Source: Warburgia ugandensis (lineage: Eukaryota > Streptophyta > Magnoliopsida > Canellales > Canellaceae). Taken from it: a stretch of 64,000 nucleotides of DNA. A model generated the notes under the pieces. That model was not told the origin of the DNA, ran no database searches, and was given only the letters and a program-made list of their open reading frames with translations. The stretch covers positions 49,622,057 through 49,686,056 of the forward strand of contig CP141137.1 of NCBI GenBank assembly GCA_035236585.1. Reading direction: 5' to 3'. The translations under genes were made by a program, and so were the position numbers. This document shows, piece by piece, positions 21,051 to 33,307 of this stretch (positions are counted from its first letter, which is position 1; each line of letters begins with the position of its first letter).

Positions 21051-21879
21051 TCCTACCTATTCCTACAATAGTTGCAACATCGCTGATGTGAACCAAAGAA
21101 GCACATGGCTGAGGCAACCCCCTATTTCTGAGTGCCCACATTATGCCAAAATGGAACAAAAAAAAATTAACATGCCACTAAGAGATACGGTAAACTAAAA
21201 GATTTATGGAAAAGAGCACGCAAAGAAATAAACTTAAAAGATGAAAATGAAATGGACATAAAGGAAACGACAAAAGAGTGGATGCATAGGAAATGAAATT
21301 GGAAAAAGGTTGTATTCAGTTCAAAGCATTGGACTAACTTATTTGGCTTAACACATTCGGAATGTAAATAAATACTTGGTTCACTCTAAAAAAAAAAATT
21401 GAATGAAAAATCAATATTTGTCTAATGGAAAGTCATTGTTATGGAAGTAGCAAATACATATGATGTGTGTTTAGGTTATGTGAAGGAAGAAATATATTGG
21501 CTATAAAGATGGCAACAAAGAAGATGCATAGAACCCAAAATGTTTCCAAACTGATCTCATACGTACCACTGCCATGAGGAGAATACGGCCCAAATTTTGA
21601 TGGAACATAAAAAAGAAATCCAGGACCAGCCAATGGATAGAAATTCAAATGGAAGATTCATGGCAACTTATATAGTTTTCCTCAATAAAAACATAAATAA
21701 CAAGGCATAATGATTTGGACTCTTATGCATATTAAAATTGGCAACTAATTTGCAAATATCTATTTGCAGGCATAAGGCAACTCAAATTTCATGACAACTT
21801 AAGTGGAGTAGGAATGTCCAAATTTAATCGGTTGAAAGTTATGAACTTACAAAAAGGATATAAACTTTTAAGCCATATC

Positions 21880-22050
21880 TTGTAAAAAATAAATATTAGA
21901 CATGTTTATAGGGAAGCCGATAAAGTGGTGTATCTATTGGCATGCAAACAATGCTATCACCAATAGGGAGAACATACTGAAGACATTCTCCACTCATGAG
22001 ATATCATGGGCACTATGGGAGGATATTATGAGGGTGGGCATTATAAGGCA
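21880..22050 (+). pseudogene. LINE RNase H domain remnant
   Basis: One frame reads NIRHVYREADKVVYLLACKQ (about 21,891-21,950). This matches the C-terminal motif of the RNase H-like domain found at the end of many plant LINE proteins (H-x-Y-R-E-A-N-x-x-A-D-x-L-A). No longer frame is preserved. The sequence from 21,050 to 21,880 between this and the duplication has no recognised feature. Confidence 0.6.
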
Positions 22051-22264
22051 TAACTAAGTAGTACACTTGTACAAGACTATAGTAGAATATGCAATAAGTA
22101 AGTGGTTTACTTAGTAATTAAGTGTTTGATAGTCCATGTGTACTCTGTCTAGTATGATGCACTAAACTATCTAGTAGGATGCATTGAGCTATGTAGCCAC
22201 GTCCATCATTTCTATCAATTCATAATTCAGTCTATTACTAAAAGAAAGAAAGTGAGACAAATGT

Positions 22265-22345
22265 ACACATTATTTTTTTACCTTGAACCCATGACCTACT
22301 GTAAGAGAGACACTTCTTTTGTCATTAGGCAAAGAAGCTGTATTT
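22265..22345 (-). mobile_element. tRNA-derived SINE head fragment
   Basis: On the minus strand, TTTGCCTAATGACAAAAGAA (A-box-like) is followed about 35 bp later by GGTCATGGGTTCAAGG, a close match to a Pol III B box (GGTTCRANNCC). The spacing fits a tRNA-derived promoter. No TSD or 3' tail was identified. Confidence 0.4.
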
Positions 22346-23053
22346 CTAATTTCAAATCTAAATTCATAGGAGACATATTAGAGTCTCATCAATTATCACT
22401 GTAAATAACTTGATGGGTTTTTATATCATGGCCCATTCATTAACCATGAAGTCAAATAAGTTGCTATAAATATATTCGCTAAGATATTTACAAAAAGATA
22501 CACATACATGCACTAGTCACTTCTGTAGAAAAACTTTGGCCATGGAATTCATGAATATATCTTCTTATTAAAAAAATCAAGGATGATAGGGGTTCATAAG
22601 GAGCAAAAGGGTTGGATCTCTAATGATATGATTCTCATACTCACTCAAGATTTGTATCTTAAGATAAAGTTTCATTTACATATCCACTCCTATCAAAATA
22701 TAGAAGGAGAAAGATAACTAATTATACGATATAATTGGTTGTATTGTGTTGCTAAAACTAAAATGCTTTTGTGCTTTTTCAGTGATCCAAGATTTATCTT
22801 ATTTACACCATCTTGGATGGCCTAATTATTAAATCTCATGTCATTGAATGTCTTTAGGTTTTATTAGAGCTTTTCAAATTCATCTACCTTTTTGCTTCAA
22901 CAGTTCGAAAAATAGAGGATGTTGAGACATCTAATTGATATGAGATTTGGTACCTAGGAAATTGGAGATGGGACAAATCAGATGAATGTTTTAGATTACT
23001 GAAAAATTGGGACCACTTTGAAAATTTAAGAGTGCCATGGTTGTATCGTATAA

Positions 23054-23056
<3 letters not shown>
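22346..23056. other. Gene-free stretch
   Basis: AT-rich, no recognisable feature. Confidence 0.3.

Positions 23057-23120
<64 letters not shown>
23057..23120. repeat. (AG)n microsatellite, 64 bp
   Basis: Perfect AG repeat; a shorter GAGAGAGAG run lies 70 bp downstream near 23,190. Confidence 0.97.
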
Positions 23121-23123
<3 letters not shown>

Positions 23124-23199
23124 CTCAGTGAACACTATTTTGTTGATAAAAAAACGTTCACGTGTTATGCTGTGACTTAAAGTGTTAGTGAGAGAGAGA

Positions 23200-24200
23200 G
23201 AAGCTCAATTGTTATGCCTTGACTTAAAATGTCTGTGTGCAACATTGGAATTCATTCAATTACCCTGGCCTTTGGGTCCATGGGGTTGATGTGGGCCTTT
23301 TAAAATCATATATTATAACCTTGACTAGAGCTCCTTTGGCAAAAAATATTCAGTTGAGCTGAGGCTTAAGTTCTTCTCTTCGGATATGACGTCCATCCTT
23401 GAAGAGTCCATGGAAAGTTTGAAACATGCATTTAGGGTCCATTCTTACCAAGATTAGAGATTTGTCTATATTGCGTTGTCCTTTGTTTTGTCATGCTAAG
23501 ATTGTCTAATGAAGACTCTCTAGCAACATGTAGTGAGGAATTAATCTCTAGAACTTTCATGTATATGGGGCAATATTTGAACCCTTTATAATTCCTAGCC
23601 ATTCCTCCAGTAATTCATTTATACAACTTAGAAGAACTAGAAACCCTAAGTATTGTCCCATGGATGAGACTACGGGGCATGACCTTTTTAAAATGGACAC
23701 TAGAAATTAAACAGTTTGGGCAACCAAAACTATTTCCTACTTATATTCTTAGGGGTATTAAAGCTTATCATCCTCATATGTTATTTGAATGGATAAATCA
23801 GCACAAAAGTTAAAAGTTACATGTTGAGTCCAAAATGTGGGGATAATTGATACCTTTCATCCTCAGGGTGGTTATCCAAATATGTTATATTTAATTTCTT
23901 TTGTGTGGCATTTTGTTGTTGTTGGGTTATGTCATCTTCATTCAAGGCATGTTAGTCAAAACATGCATTTTCTTGATTTTGTGATTTTGTTTGTTTTGAG
24001 ACCCAAAACAAATAAAACACACGTAAGTAGTGGATTGCTAAATGAGTAGAACTCAGGTGACCAAGGGTCAACATAGGACATGCCTTTTGTTACAAACCAC
24101 TAGGCTTAGTAGGCTAGGAGGCCTTTGTCTATATTTTTACTGGCTTACATGCCATTAGAATGCCATAAAGGAATTTGTCTTCTCTATTCTGATTTGTGCA
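23200..24200. other. Gene-free stretch
   Basis: No domain recognised. The plus-strand frame at 23,837-24,049 is hydrophobic in part but has no known motif. Confidence 0.3.
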
Positions 24201-24209
24201 TAGCTAAAG

Positions 24210-24605
24210 GTGATTCCAATAATGAATTGTGTTGAATCAAAGGAGTCTCAACTTTACCCATGGCCCATGGGGATGGGGTTTTGTAATATCTTATCTCAAG
24301 TAAGGGTAGCTACTAAAAATCATCAAGTGAAATTTTGGCCCATTAACAGGTCTACAAATGAAATTGCATATAAGTTGGCTAAGCATGGTGCACATAAACG
24401 GATAATGTTCCTATTTGATTGCATGCTTGAGGAGCAAGTTTAGTATCAGATTGTCTTGTCTGTTGTGTCATTTTTTTTCATCTTCAGCTTAGTCCTTATT
24501 GTTCTCACGTCTTATAGTTGAAATGTCCTGAATGGTTGTAGTCTTTTGATCTCCTCAATTAATAATGCAAGTTCTCTTAACTTAATACTACACCATCCAA
24601 AAAAA
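24210..24605 (+). pseudogene. LINE RNase H C-terminus and 3' end, decayed
   Basis: The frame 24,210-24,443 ends with VKFWPINRSTNEIAYKLAKH, matching the RNase H end motif (P-R-x-x-N-x-x-A-D-x-L-A-K-x-G). After the stop comes about 150 bp of T-rich sequence ending in CCAAAAAAAG near 24,600, which may be a LINE 3' untranslated end with a short A tail. Confidence 0.5.
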
Positions 24606-25718
<1,113 letters not shown>

Positions 25719-25719
25719 C

Positions 25720-27940
25720 ATCTTACTCATCATTTGTCTTCTAATCTCCTTTGTCATCTCAATAATAGGCATCTGTGTGTGTGTGTCTCACACATGTAGT
25801 TGTCAATGCAAGTTGAAGATGTGCCTAATGGGAAGAAACATCTACAAAAAGTGGCCAGATCCTATTCTCTAATATTAGTAACTACCACATCAATATGTCG
25901 TGACATTTCCACTAATGTCTCTTCAAAATTTTCAATGGTAATGCTCATGGTTGCTTTGTAGAAGGTTTTTTAAGATCACCTCATGGCTTCATCTTTTTTT
26001 AATTGGCATTAATGTGACTTGTATACATTCTATATTAAGTGGGATCAAGTTCTTTACTACTTGAACAACCCTTGGAAACCAACCACAAAAGCACAAGTTA
26101 GACACATAAGCTTTAAGTTAAGCACAAATCAAACACATAAGCTCTAAATTGACATTAATGTGATCTTATCTTCTATTTGTCACTCATAAGTGTAAGACCA
26201 AGGCCTTATGATCCAATGGTCATGGAATAACAACTTCAGAAATCAAAACTATGTGTCCAAATTTTCAAATTCAACCACTGCTTAGGCAATAGGAAACATA
26301 TGGTCATTTGCACCTCTCCCAATAGCACACAATAGCTCCTCTCTACAAAGTCAGCTCAGGAAGCATTAACTAAGGCCAATAAAACTCCTTCAACTCTTAT
26401 TCCAACTATGGCCAAAGTATGAAAACATACAAAAAGTCCAGCAATGCCTGTTCCTCCACTTCTGTTGGCTTTCACACTATTAGCTCTATAGTACAACTAG
26501 GATTCTCCTCCTCACCTCACAATCATAATTTCAAATCTCGAAAGGTGGTCCTTTAGGGTTTAGATTCACATCAAACTAATTTATTTTCCTAATTTATCCC
26601 TTAGCTTACTGCACTTGATGTCGGACCTTGTTATGATTATTCCATCATCTCCATTACTAAAAAGATAGAAGTAATCTACTTATCTTATGTGATTTGACAT
26701 AAGTATGTTCATCAGTGAATCTTCTCACTTGAAACATCCTAGTCCTCTTCACAAATGATGCATAGACCCTAAGTCAACACCCCACGATGCACATCTTACA
26801 TACTCCCTCAATGATTCATATTTTCTAGAATCTAATTGGTATACTCTCCTTCACAGAGTAAGCCAAAGTTGCACCCCTCAATCTTGTGTATTGGAAAATT
26901 GCATGCCAACTCTAAAAATAGAAGGACCATGCCCTTGGCTTGAATCATAAATAGGGAAACTAGTTTTCTTTTGCTTCCCCTCTAGTTGGTCATCTCTTCA
27001 TCTTAAGACTAATAACCAGATGGTTCCATGTAATCTAAGGCCTCCTTATGACCCTCTTCTACACCAACTCACGACTTCTTTGATGCGGAAGACTTCCACT
27101 TGCCTTTGTAGGTATTATAACCTCTAGGACACTTATTGCAAGGATACATGGTTGAACCATTTTCTTTATTGACTGTCTTGTAGCAGTCATGATCTTTTTC
27201 CTCTCTTCATCATCTATGAAATAGTAGTCATCTTCACTTGATACTTGTTCTTCCTCTAGCAAGTAATACTCATCTCCCCCTTCTTCTAATGCATCTTTTT
27301 GTACTTCAACATGAATTGTTAACCTTAAAATTTCAAGATCCAATTAATCTTCTTCCAAGGTAACATCATCTTTACCATAATAAATTTGACCCTCAACTAA
27401 ATCTTCTTGACTATTTACCTCATCTCCTTCTTCTTGCATGGTCACATTAGGCTATGTTCTTGGATGGACACATCACCTAGTGCTTCTTGGATGGCCAAAC
27501 CAGCTGCTTCACACTAGAACCTAACATCCAAGTGCTCCCCTCTAGCCAATTCCATATAGAAATGCATAGTTACTTCACGAGGCAAAAGATTGGCCAACTT
27601 TAATGCCTCGTTGTCACTATTAAATCATATAAAGTGACATGAATTAGTTTAGCAAAAAAATTGTATTGCTTGATCCATTAAGTGATCAATCACCTTTGCT
27701 ATGTCCCTTAGTTTTATAAGGGACATTTTCCCCCAATTACAATCATAAAATATATAAATTAACCCCTTCCCCACCCACCCTATACTGCTTCATATCCTCA
27801 TTCCTCACAAATGTAGGCAATGCTAAACCTAGTCATCTTGCATCATGTAACCAACCATCACTTCTCCAAATGAACCAAAATGAATTTGCAAAAACAAGCA
27901 CATCTAAGGCATAATACATAATAAAAAGGAGTATGTGCAT
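25720..27940. other. Unassigned region with an acidic minus-strand frame
   Basis: The minus-strand frame at 27,059-27,343 (94 codons) is acidic in the middle (EEGGDEYYLLEEEQVSSEDD) and basic after it. In another frame nearby is a Cys-containing stretch, NKCPRGYNTYKGKW. Together they could be a decayed repeat-encoded protein, but I do not recognise the family and see no termini. Confidence 0.2.
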
Positions 27941-27944
27941 TGAT

Positions 27945-27993
27945 GAGAGGGAGAGAGAGACAAACAAAGATAGAGAGAGAATAGACACACACA

Positions 27994-28062
<69 letters not shown>
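27945..28062. repeat. Compound GA/CA microsatellite
   Basis: Interrupted GA repeats with a short (AC)n block (27,984-27,994), then (AG)n with one GGG interruption to 28,062. Confidence 0.95.
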
Positions 28063-28064
<2 letters not shown>

Positions 28065-29280
28065 ACTAAACAATCAAAATAGGATCCATTTAGGATCCCA
28101 ACATTTTTGAACTAACTTAATCCATTCAACAATCACAATAGAATCTCCATAAGAACTTAATATAAGGGTCTAAATCATGCTATAACATTACATTCTGTTG
28201 GCAAAGACACAGAGACAAGCTGACAAGTTTGTGGTTGGCATAAAAATGATCCTAGATGCCCCCCGCCCACACTTCTCTCTTACTTAGGAACAAGTGGTCC
28301 CCTTCTGTATTCCTTTAAAATGGCTGCACAACAATGGAAAAAGGGGCTGCATACGTTATTTACTCTCAAAAAAACCTAAGGCATTGTTTTCTACCTGAAT
28401 TATTCAGAAATTGCAGAGGGTTCAAAAACCCTCCAATTTTTCAAACTCGATGTGTTGGAAACTAACGTAACAAGCTAACAATCTAGAATATGGCTCTATT
28501 CACTTGCAAACAATACATCAAACACCAAAAAGATACAAAGAAAACAAAAAACAACCTTACCATAGAATACAAAGATCTGAACTTGAAAACCAACTAATGG
28601 CCTTCAAATTACCTACCTCAATGAAGACTCAACCACGGTGAGGCAGAACTTCTTTCTCTTGCCAAAAACGATGTCGAACTTCGCTATGTGGAACTCCAAT
28701 CTAAGGTTTCTGGGTATTTGTCCCAATGTTTTAGAGTCTTTTCGAAACAAATTTGGCCAAAAGGATATGTTTTCTGCTCTTTTGTTGACCTGGTAAATGG
28801 AAAACATAGCTAAAAACTAGCCATTAAATGGTCGTTAAAGTCAGCTCACAGTCTAGTTGCCAAGTCAGAAGCCGCGTTAGAAAAGGAGTAACAACGTCTC
28901 AATTGTGGTTCAACTTGTGAAGTAGAATGTTTTTAAAAAAATTATCCTAATCACACTTTTCACATAAAAATTGAGTTTTTTTATTTTATAGTTGGTGCGA
29001 ATGGTCAAGGGAGGTATCGCTAATTTATAACCATCATCCTACTACGAAATTGGCAGTGTTTTGGTAAATAATGACAAATACATAGGGAACGCGACAATGT
29101 TCAAATGGACCTTCGACTTGTTTCCCAAATATAAAACACCGAAGATAAATGCTTCTGGAACAAACATCTAAACTATGGTTTGTCATGGTTCGTGATTAAT
29201 TAGATTATCAAGACGAAGAGAAAGAAGATTCAGATGCAAAGTTATCTATCAACTAATTGGTAATATCAAGTACTTTACGC

Positions 29281-29282
<2 letters not shown>
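28063..29282. other. Gene-free stretch
   Basis: No recognised gene. The sequence is somewhat GC-richer than the preceding 10 kb, and the region to about 36 kb looks more like gene-proximal DNA. Confidence 0.3.

Positions 29283-29358
<76 letters not shown>
29283..29358. repeat. (CT)n microsatellite, 76 bp
   Basis: Perfect CT repeat, in opposite strand sense to most of the other long tracts. Confidence 0.97.
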
Positions 29359-29360
<2 letters not shown>

Positions 29361-29629
29361 CCACGGAGAATCCTCTTTTCCTTCAAGATTAGCACCATCG
29401 CTATGAAGATCGAACTCAATTATCATTGAGAATAGTCTCTTTTCTCTTGATTTGATGAAGAGATGAGTCAGGAGATTCCGATACTTTCCTGAAAAATAAA
29501 CTTAAAGAGATTCTTTCACAAATCCATATAGTATCATGATACTTCGGAAAACTTTCATTATTTATACTTTTACTGAACCATTTCTGCATCCATAATCATT
29601 CACAAACCTAATATATACGACTGTTCGGC

Positions 29630-29667
29630 ATGGGGATAAAAACCATGGATAGGGATTTTATCCCCAT
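29630..29667. repeat. Short inverted repeat
   Basis: ATGGGGATAAAAACC (29,630-29,644) pairs with GGATTTTATCCCCAT (29,653-29,667) with one mismatch and an 8-nt loop. Flanking CGGC/ATCGG adds little. Purpose unknown; it may be an end of a small DNA element, but no partner or duplication was found. Confidence 0.6.
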
Positions 29668-31060
29668 CGGCAGTCTAAAGCATAGATAAAACAGTTGTAA
29701 AACTGTGACACCTTCCCTAATAATTTTATGTCTGGCTTGGCTGCCAACAACTGGTGATAAGATCACTATCCATAAGTAATTTGTTCAAGTGTGTTAGCCT
29801 CAATTGTTACCGGGATAAAAAACAGCCTTAACTGGATACATTTTGAACCATTTGTTTTGCAGGCTCAAAACAAGATGTTTTGTACCTGTGGGACCAACAC
29901 CCACTATAAAGAGTGTAAAGCGTTTATCCAATAAAAAATCAATTTCTTCCGTGTAAACTATGAAAATCCGCTTTGTCAAAGCTCTTTCCACTATAATTGC
30001 AAGTAATATCCAGACGTCACCGATATTGACTTTGGTCGTAGACTGAACCACTAAACTTATTTCTTTCCTCTTCCAAGCACCTTTTCATAGTGTAGATTCT
30101 TCCCAGTTCTGGTATATGAATGCTTCATAAGGTACACTGACGGTCGCAATCGTTCCTATCACGGAGACTTCCAACATACATCCCTTTCTTCAATTCCTTT
30201 TCGTTTGTTTCTTTTACCACGTTAGATTCCTTGCTCTCTTGTATATAACTGAAAGTAAAATGAGGGGGAAAAAATCACCTGTTCCACATAAATGACATTA
30301 TTGTAGATGTACACTACTAAACCAGACATCAGAATAGCGAATTTAACCTCAATAGGTCAAAAGATTCTTCTTCCACACTCTTTAATCTACAACCCCTGAA
30401 GCGATACCCTAAGCACAGTGATTACTTTATCATATGAACGAATATACATATATAAAACTGTTGACACACCCACCAACCAGCAGCCTCAGACCGTGACCTG
30501 TCACTGGAGCAGCTCCTTCTCGCACCACTGCGCTACAAAGCCTTTGCTCAGCTAATATCTTTTGTTTGTTTGGAAGCTAAAACCAGAACATGTTTGACGG
30601 CTGGATTGGAGGACTTGTTCTTTTCGAATATGGACCTTTGTGTTCTTTTCTAAAATATTCATTCGTGAGGCATCGATCAAGCATTTAGGATCAACAATAG
30701 GTGGTGGAGATGGCGACACATATGTAGCCGGGCTTGGTGATATGAGGCACCTACACACACCATGACCATACAAATATTCCATAAATATATAAGAGAAGGA
30801 TATCAAGATAAATATGACGGGATAGAAAGGAGAGAGAAGAAATTCCCATTACCAGGCCGGTTTAGAAGAGACTACTTGTCAAAGAGAGCTACAACCCAGT
30901 GGCGGCAAAAGTAGTGAAATGGTGAATATAAAAAATGATAAAATAATCAAAAGCAGGAGGATAAAGAAGACCTTGGGAAGGGAAAAAACAAGATAAAAGA
31001 TTCCATGCCCCAAAATAGCAAGTGCTGCCCTCAATAAAGGCGAAGTTCCAAAAACGGCAT
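29668..31060. other. Gene-free stretch around a SINE head
   Basis: Apart from the SINE-like fragment nothing is recognised. The short minus-strand frames at 29,800-30,051 and 30,552-30,806 have no known motifs. Confidence 0.3.
30472..30552 (-). mobile_element. tRNA-derived SINE head fragment
   Basis: On the minus strand, TTTGTAGCGCAGTGGTGCGA matches a tRNA A box and its flank, and CAGGTCACGGTCTGAG lies where the B box should be, in altered form. It resembles the SINE head at 22.27 kb in spacing (GAAG then ACAGGTCA). It is not a tRNA gene: no anticodon stem or acceptor stem can be drawn. Confidence 0.4.
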
Positions 31061-31071
31061 GGGTCCAATGA

Positions 31072-31341
31072 ACCTGCCGCTTTGTGGCCTTCCGGTTTAA
31101 TGCCACAAAAGTTAAAGGCTCTGCATTGCCAGCTCGAGGCTTTCTCTACACAGTCCAAATAAAGTCTATCAAATCCTCGCCCTTGAATGGACCCTGTGAT
31201 GGGATCATGATGGAGATTTCAAGACAGAAAGATGTCCAGTTGTCCGTAGCCATGGAAGATGAACGGTCACCGCCCTATTTGCTGTTTGTGAAGCAAGCAT
31301 ATCCTGAGCAGGCGTGGTTTTGGCGTTTGTTGGAAAGATAA
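31072..31341 (+). CDS. Unrecognised open frame, possible exon or gene remnant
   Basis: Plus-strand frame open for 90 codons from the stop at 31,069-31,071: TCRFVAFRFNATKVKGSALP, then ARGFLYTVQIKSIKSSPLNG, IMMEISRQKDVQLSVAMEDE, ending WFWRLLER with TAA. The composition is balanced and less AT-biased than the surroundings, which is why it is listed. There is no upstream ATG in frame. The opposite strand is also open over part of it. I recognise no domain. It could be an exon, a decayed gene or chance. Confidence 0.2.
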   Translation, partial: TCRFVAFRFNATKVKGSALPARGFLYTVQIKSIKSSPLNGPCDGIMMEISRQKDVQLSVAMEDERSPPYLLFVKQAYPEQAWFWRLLER

Positions 31342-33070
31342 GGTTAGTATGAGATGTGCTTGGGGAGAAGTTCCGTTTTCTTTTCCATGCTTCCTGGCAT
31401 GCTGCAACTTGCGCATATGCCTAAGCACTCACGCAATCTCCAACACCCTATGTATCCATTTCTCCTCATCTTATTCATTTCATCTTAAGAGAGAATTAGA
31501 TTCTCACTATTGGTTTTTGTTTAAAATATGAAAAAGCTAGAAACCTTTCAGAAAAAACAAAAGATATAAGAAAAGCTAAAGAATGGTGGCTGTTAGACTG
31601 TTTCCTAACAGCAACTCTGACCCCACTTGTGTTATCCAACATGATCAATCTACAAAAGTGCAAAGTGGGTGCAGTTTGGTGGGATCCAATGCATTAGTGT
31701 TGAAGCTCTGGGTACCTTTGGTTTCATTGCCCTTGAAGTCCTAGGAATGGGATCGATGTCCCTTTATTACAATATTAGGACTATATGAGTAATCTCAACT
31801 GGCCTATCAGATCAACGTTCCTGATCACATACACATGTTTTCACAAAAGAACAGAAAGATTGATTATTAGTATTAATCTGATGATATCATCTTAACTGAT
31901 CATTTTGCTATGGTTATCCACGAACAAAATATCCAAAAATATGTCACCGGAACATTTGGCGTGGGGAGTTGAATTTGAAACCACCAACTAAGATGGAGCA
32001 TAGTCTAAAATCTCAAAAATTCAAATGAGGAGTTACTCAAAATTAACTCCGAGTATTTCAGAGGTGGCTCAAAAATACTCGAGTAACTAGGACGAGTCTT
32101 TTAAGTCAACTCACATGTTTAAGAACTACTGATTAGAGTATGGAAAGCCAGGATTTATTATATTAAGATAACGTGATGGAACATGATTTGTGCGTTTTTC
32201 TTTTCTAATTAACGATGATCACATGTTAACCTTGCTTAAAATAATAACAAATGCTAATTATATGATGCAGGACGACTCCAATGGCTTGGGCATGTCATGT
32301 GTTGTGTGGTTACTCATGCATTTCGTCGAAGGTTTCACACATACTAATCAGTCATTTTCTGGTATTCGGCGCATCTGTTCAGACAAATAAGATATTTAAG
32401 GGTGTCTTACTCAAGAGAATCATCTAGTGTATTTGAGAGATGAACAAACCCTAGCTTACCAACTAGAAAAAGAAACTTCGTTAGCATTGGATTAATGATG
32501 GGAAGGTAATGAGATTAGTGTGTTGGCCACAGTTTTTAGTCTTTCTTTAGCAAGTGATTAGGTATGGTGCCCTCCATATCCATTATAGTGATGGCCTCTG
32601 TTTAAGCTTTTTAGTCAAAGGTGTATGTTCATTGTTTCTTTATGCATTCACAGTCATAGTTTCGTAGTTCATTTGACCTTTACCATTCTGAGCGCTTCAC
32701 TCTATGTGACGCTTATGATTGGTCTTCATCATTCCACTAGTGCTCCTACAAATGTTATTACGCTTATGTCGTAATCCTTGACCATTGATCATCTACACCC
32801 CACAAACTGATGGACAGAAATAAACGGCCGGGTGCAGGCTTTTCTCTAGAATCTCCACATGGGCTCCACTTTATGGACATCCTTAATCATTTTGAAATTA
32901 GGTGGTGGGGCCAATGAAAATCCACTTTTCTTTCCTTTTAAATTTTTGGGTATCGTTCCCTTTAGATAATAAAAGGAAATTGGAATTTTCTAGCTTCCCC
33001 CATCCATCTCGCGAGAGAACCGTTAGACGTCGGTACGCGGGACTATGACTTCGGTAGCCCAAACTCCCCA
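31342..33070. other. Gene-free stretch upstream of the microRNA gene
   Basis: No protein gene is recognised. A dispersed repeat piece lies at about 31,990-32,130. The last ~250 bp before the TATA box are presumably the promoter; GGGCCAATGAAAATCC near 32,909 contains a CAAT-type motif. Confidence 0.35.
31990..32130. repeat. Dispersed repeat piece
   Basis: It starts CATAGTCTAAAATCTC and continues with ACTCGAGTAACTAGGACGAG-like text. Related stretches occur at 37,400-37,620 and 39,380-40,070 (CATAGTTTAAAA, then GGCGAGTTGGGTCAA or GGCGAGTTGAGTTAA). Confidence 0.45.
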
Positions 33071-33077
33071 CAGCCTT

Positions 33078-33086
33078 CTATAAATA
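33078..33086 (+). promoter_or_regulatory. TATA box of the MIR157-type gene
   Basis: CTATAAATA, followed by AGGGTGG, lies about 143 bp before the mature microRNA. Pol II plant microRNA genes commonly start 25-35 bp after such a box, so transcription would begin around 33,110-33,120. Confidence 0.7.
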
Positions 33087-33210
33087 GGGTGGATAGGAGT
33101 CCTTGTTAAATCATTCACAGCAGATACTGTTTCCTAGTTTCACTTCTCTTGGAGTCTATGTTTAATTTTCTTTTCTTCTTCCCCTCTTGAAGGTAGAGAA
33201 AGGAGGCAGT

Positions 33211-33307
33211 GGTGATGCTGTTGACAGAAGATAGAGAGCACAGATGATGAAATGCATTTTGTGTCTGCATCTCACTCCTTTGTGCTCTCTATGCTTCTGT
33301 CATCACC
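33211..33307 (+). ncRNA. MIR157: MIR156/157-family microRNA precursor
   Basis: The 97-nt hairpin runs from GGTGATGCTG to TCTGTCATCACC. The 5' arm carries the mature sequence at 33,221-33,241 (TTGACAGAAGATAGAGAGCA plus a final C), which I recall as identical to the canonical miR157. The 3' arm holds the star strand at about 33,284-33,305 (GCTCTCTATGCTTCTGTCAT...). The loop region GATGATGAAATGCA ... CTGCATCTCACTCC is also typical of this family. miR156/157 guides cleavage and repression of SPL transcription factor mRNAs and so controls the juvenile-to-adult change. A TATA box 125-133 bp upstream of the hairpin and no interrupting repeat suggest a working locus. Downstream to about 33,600 may be the rest of the primary transcript; TTTGCGGCAG before 33,421 could be a splice acceptor. 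Confidence 0.93.

Noticed and set aside
30472-30552. Possible tRNA gene on the minus strand
   Set aside because: An A box is present but no acceptor or anticodon stem can be formed; read as a SINE head.
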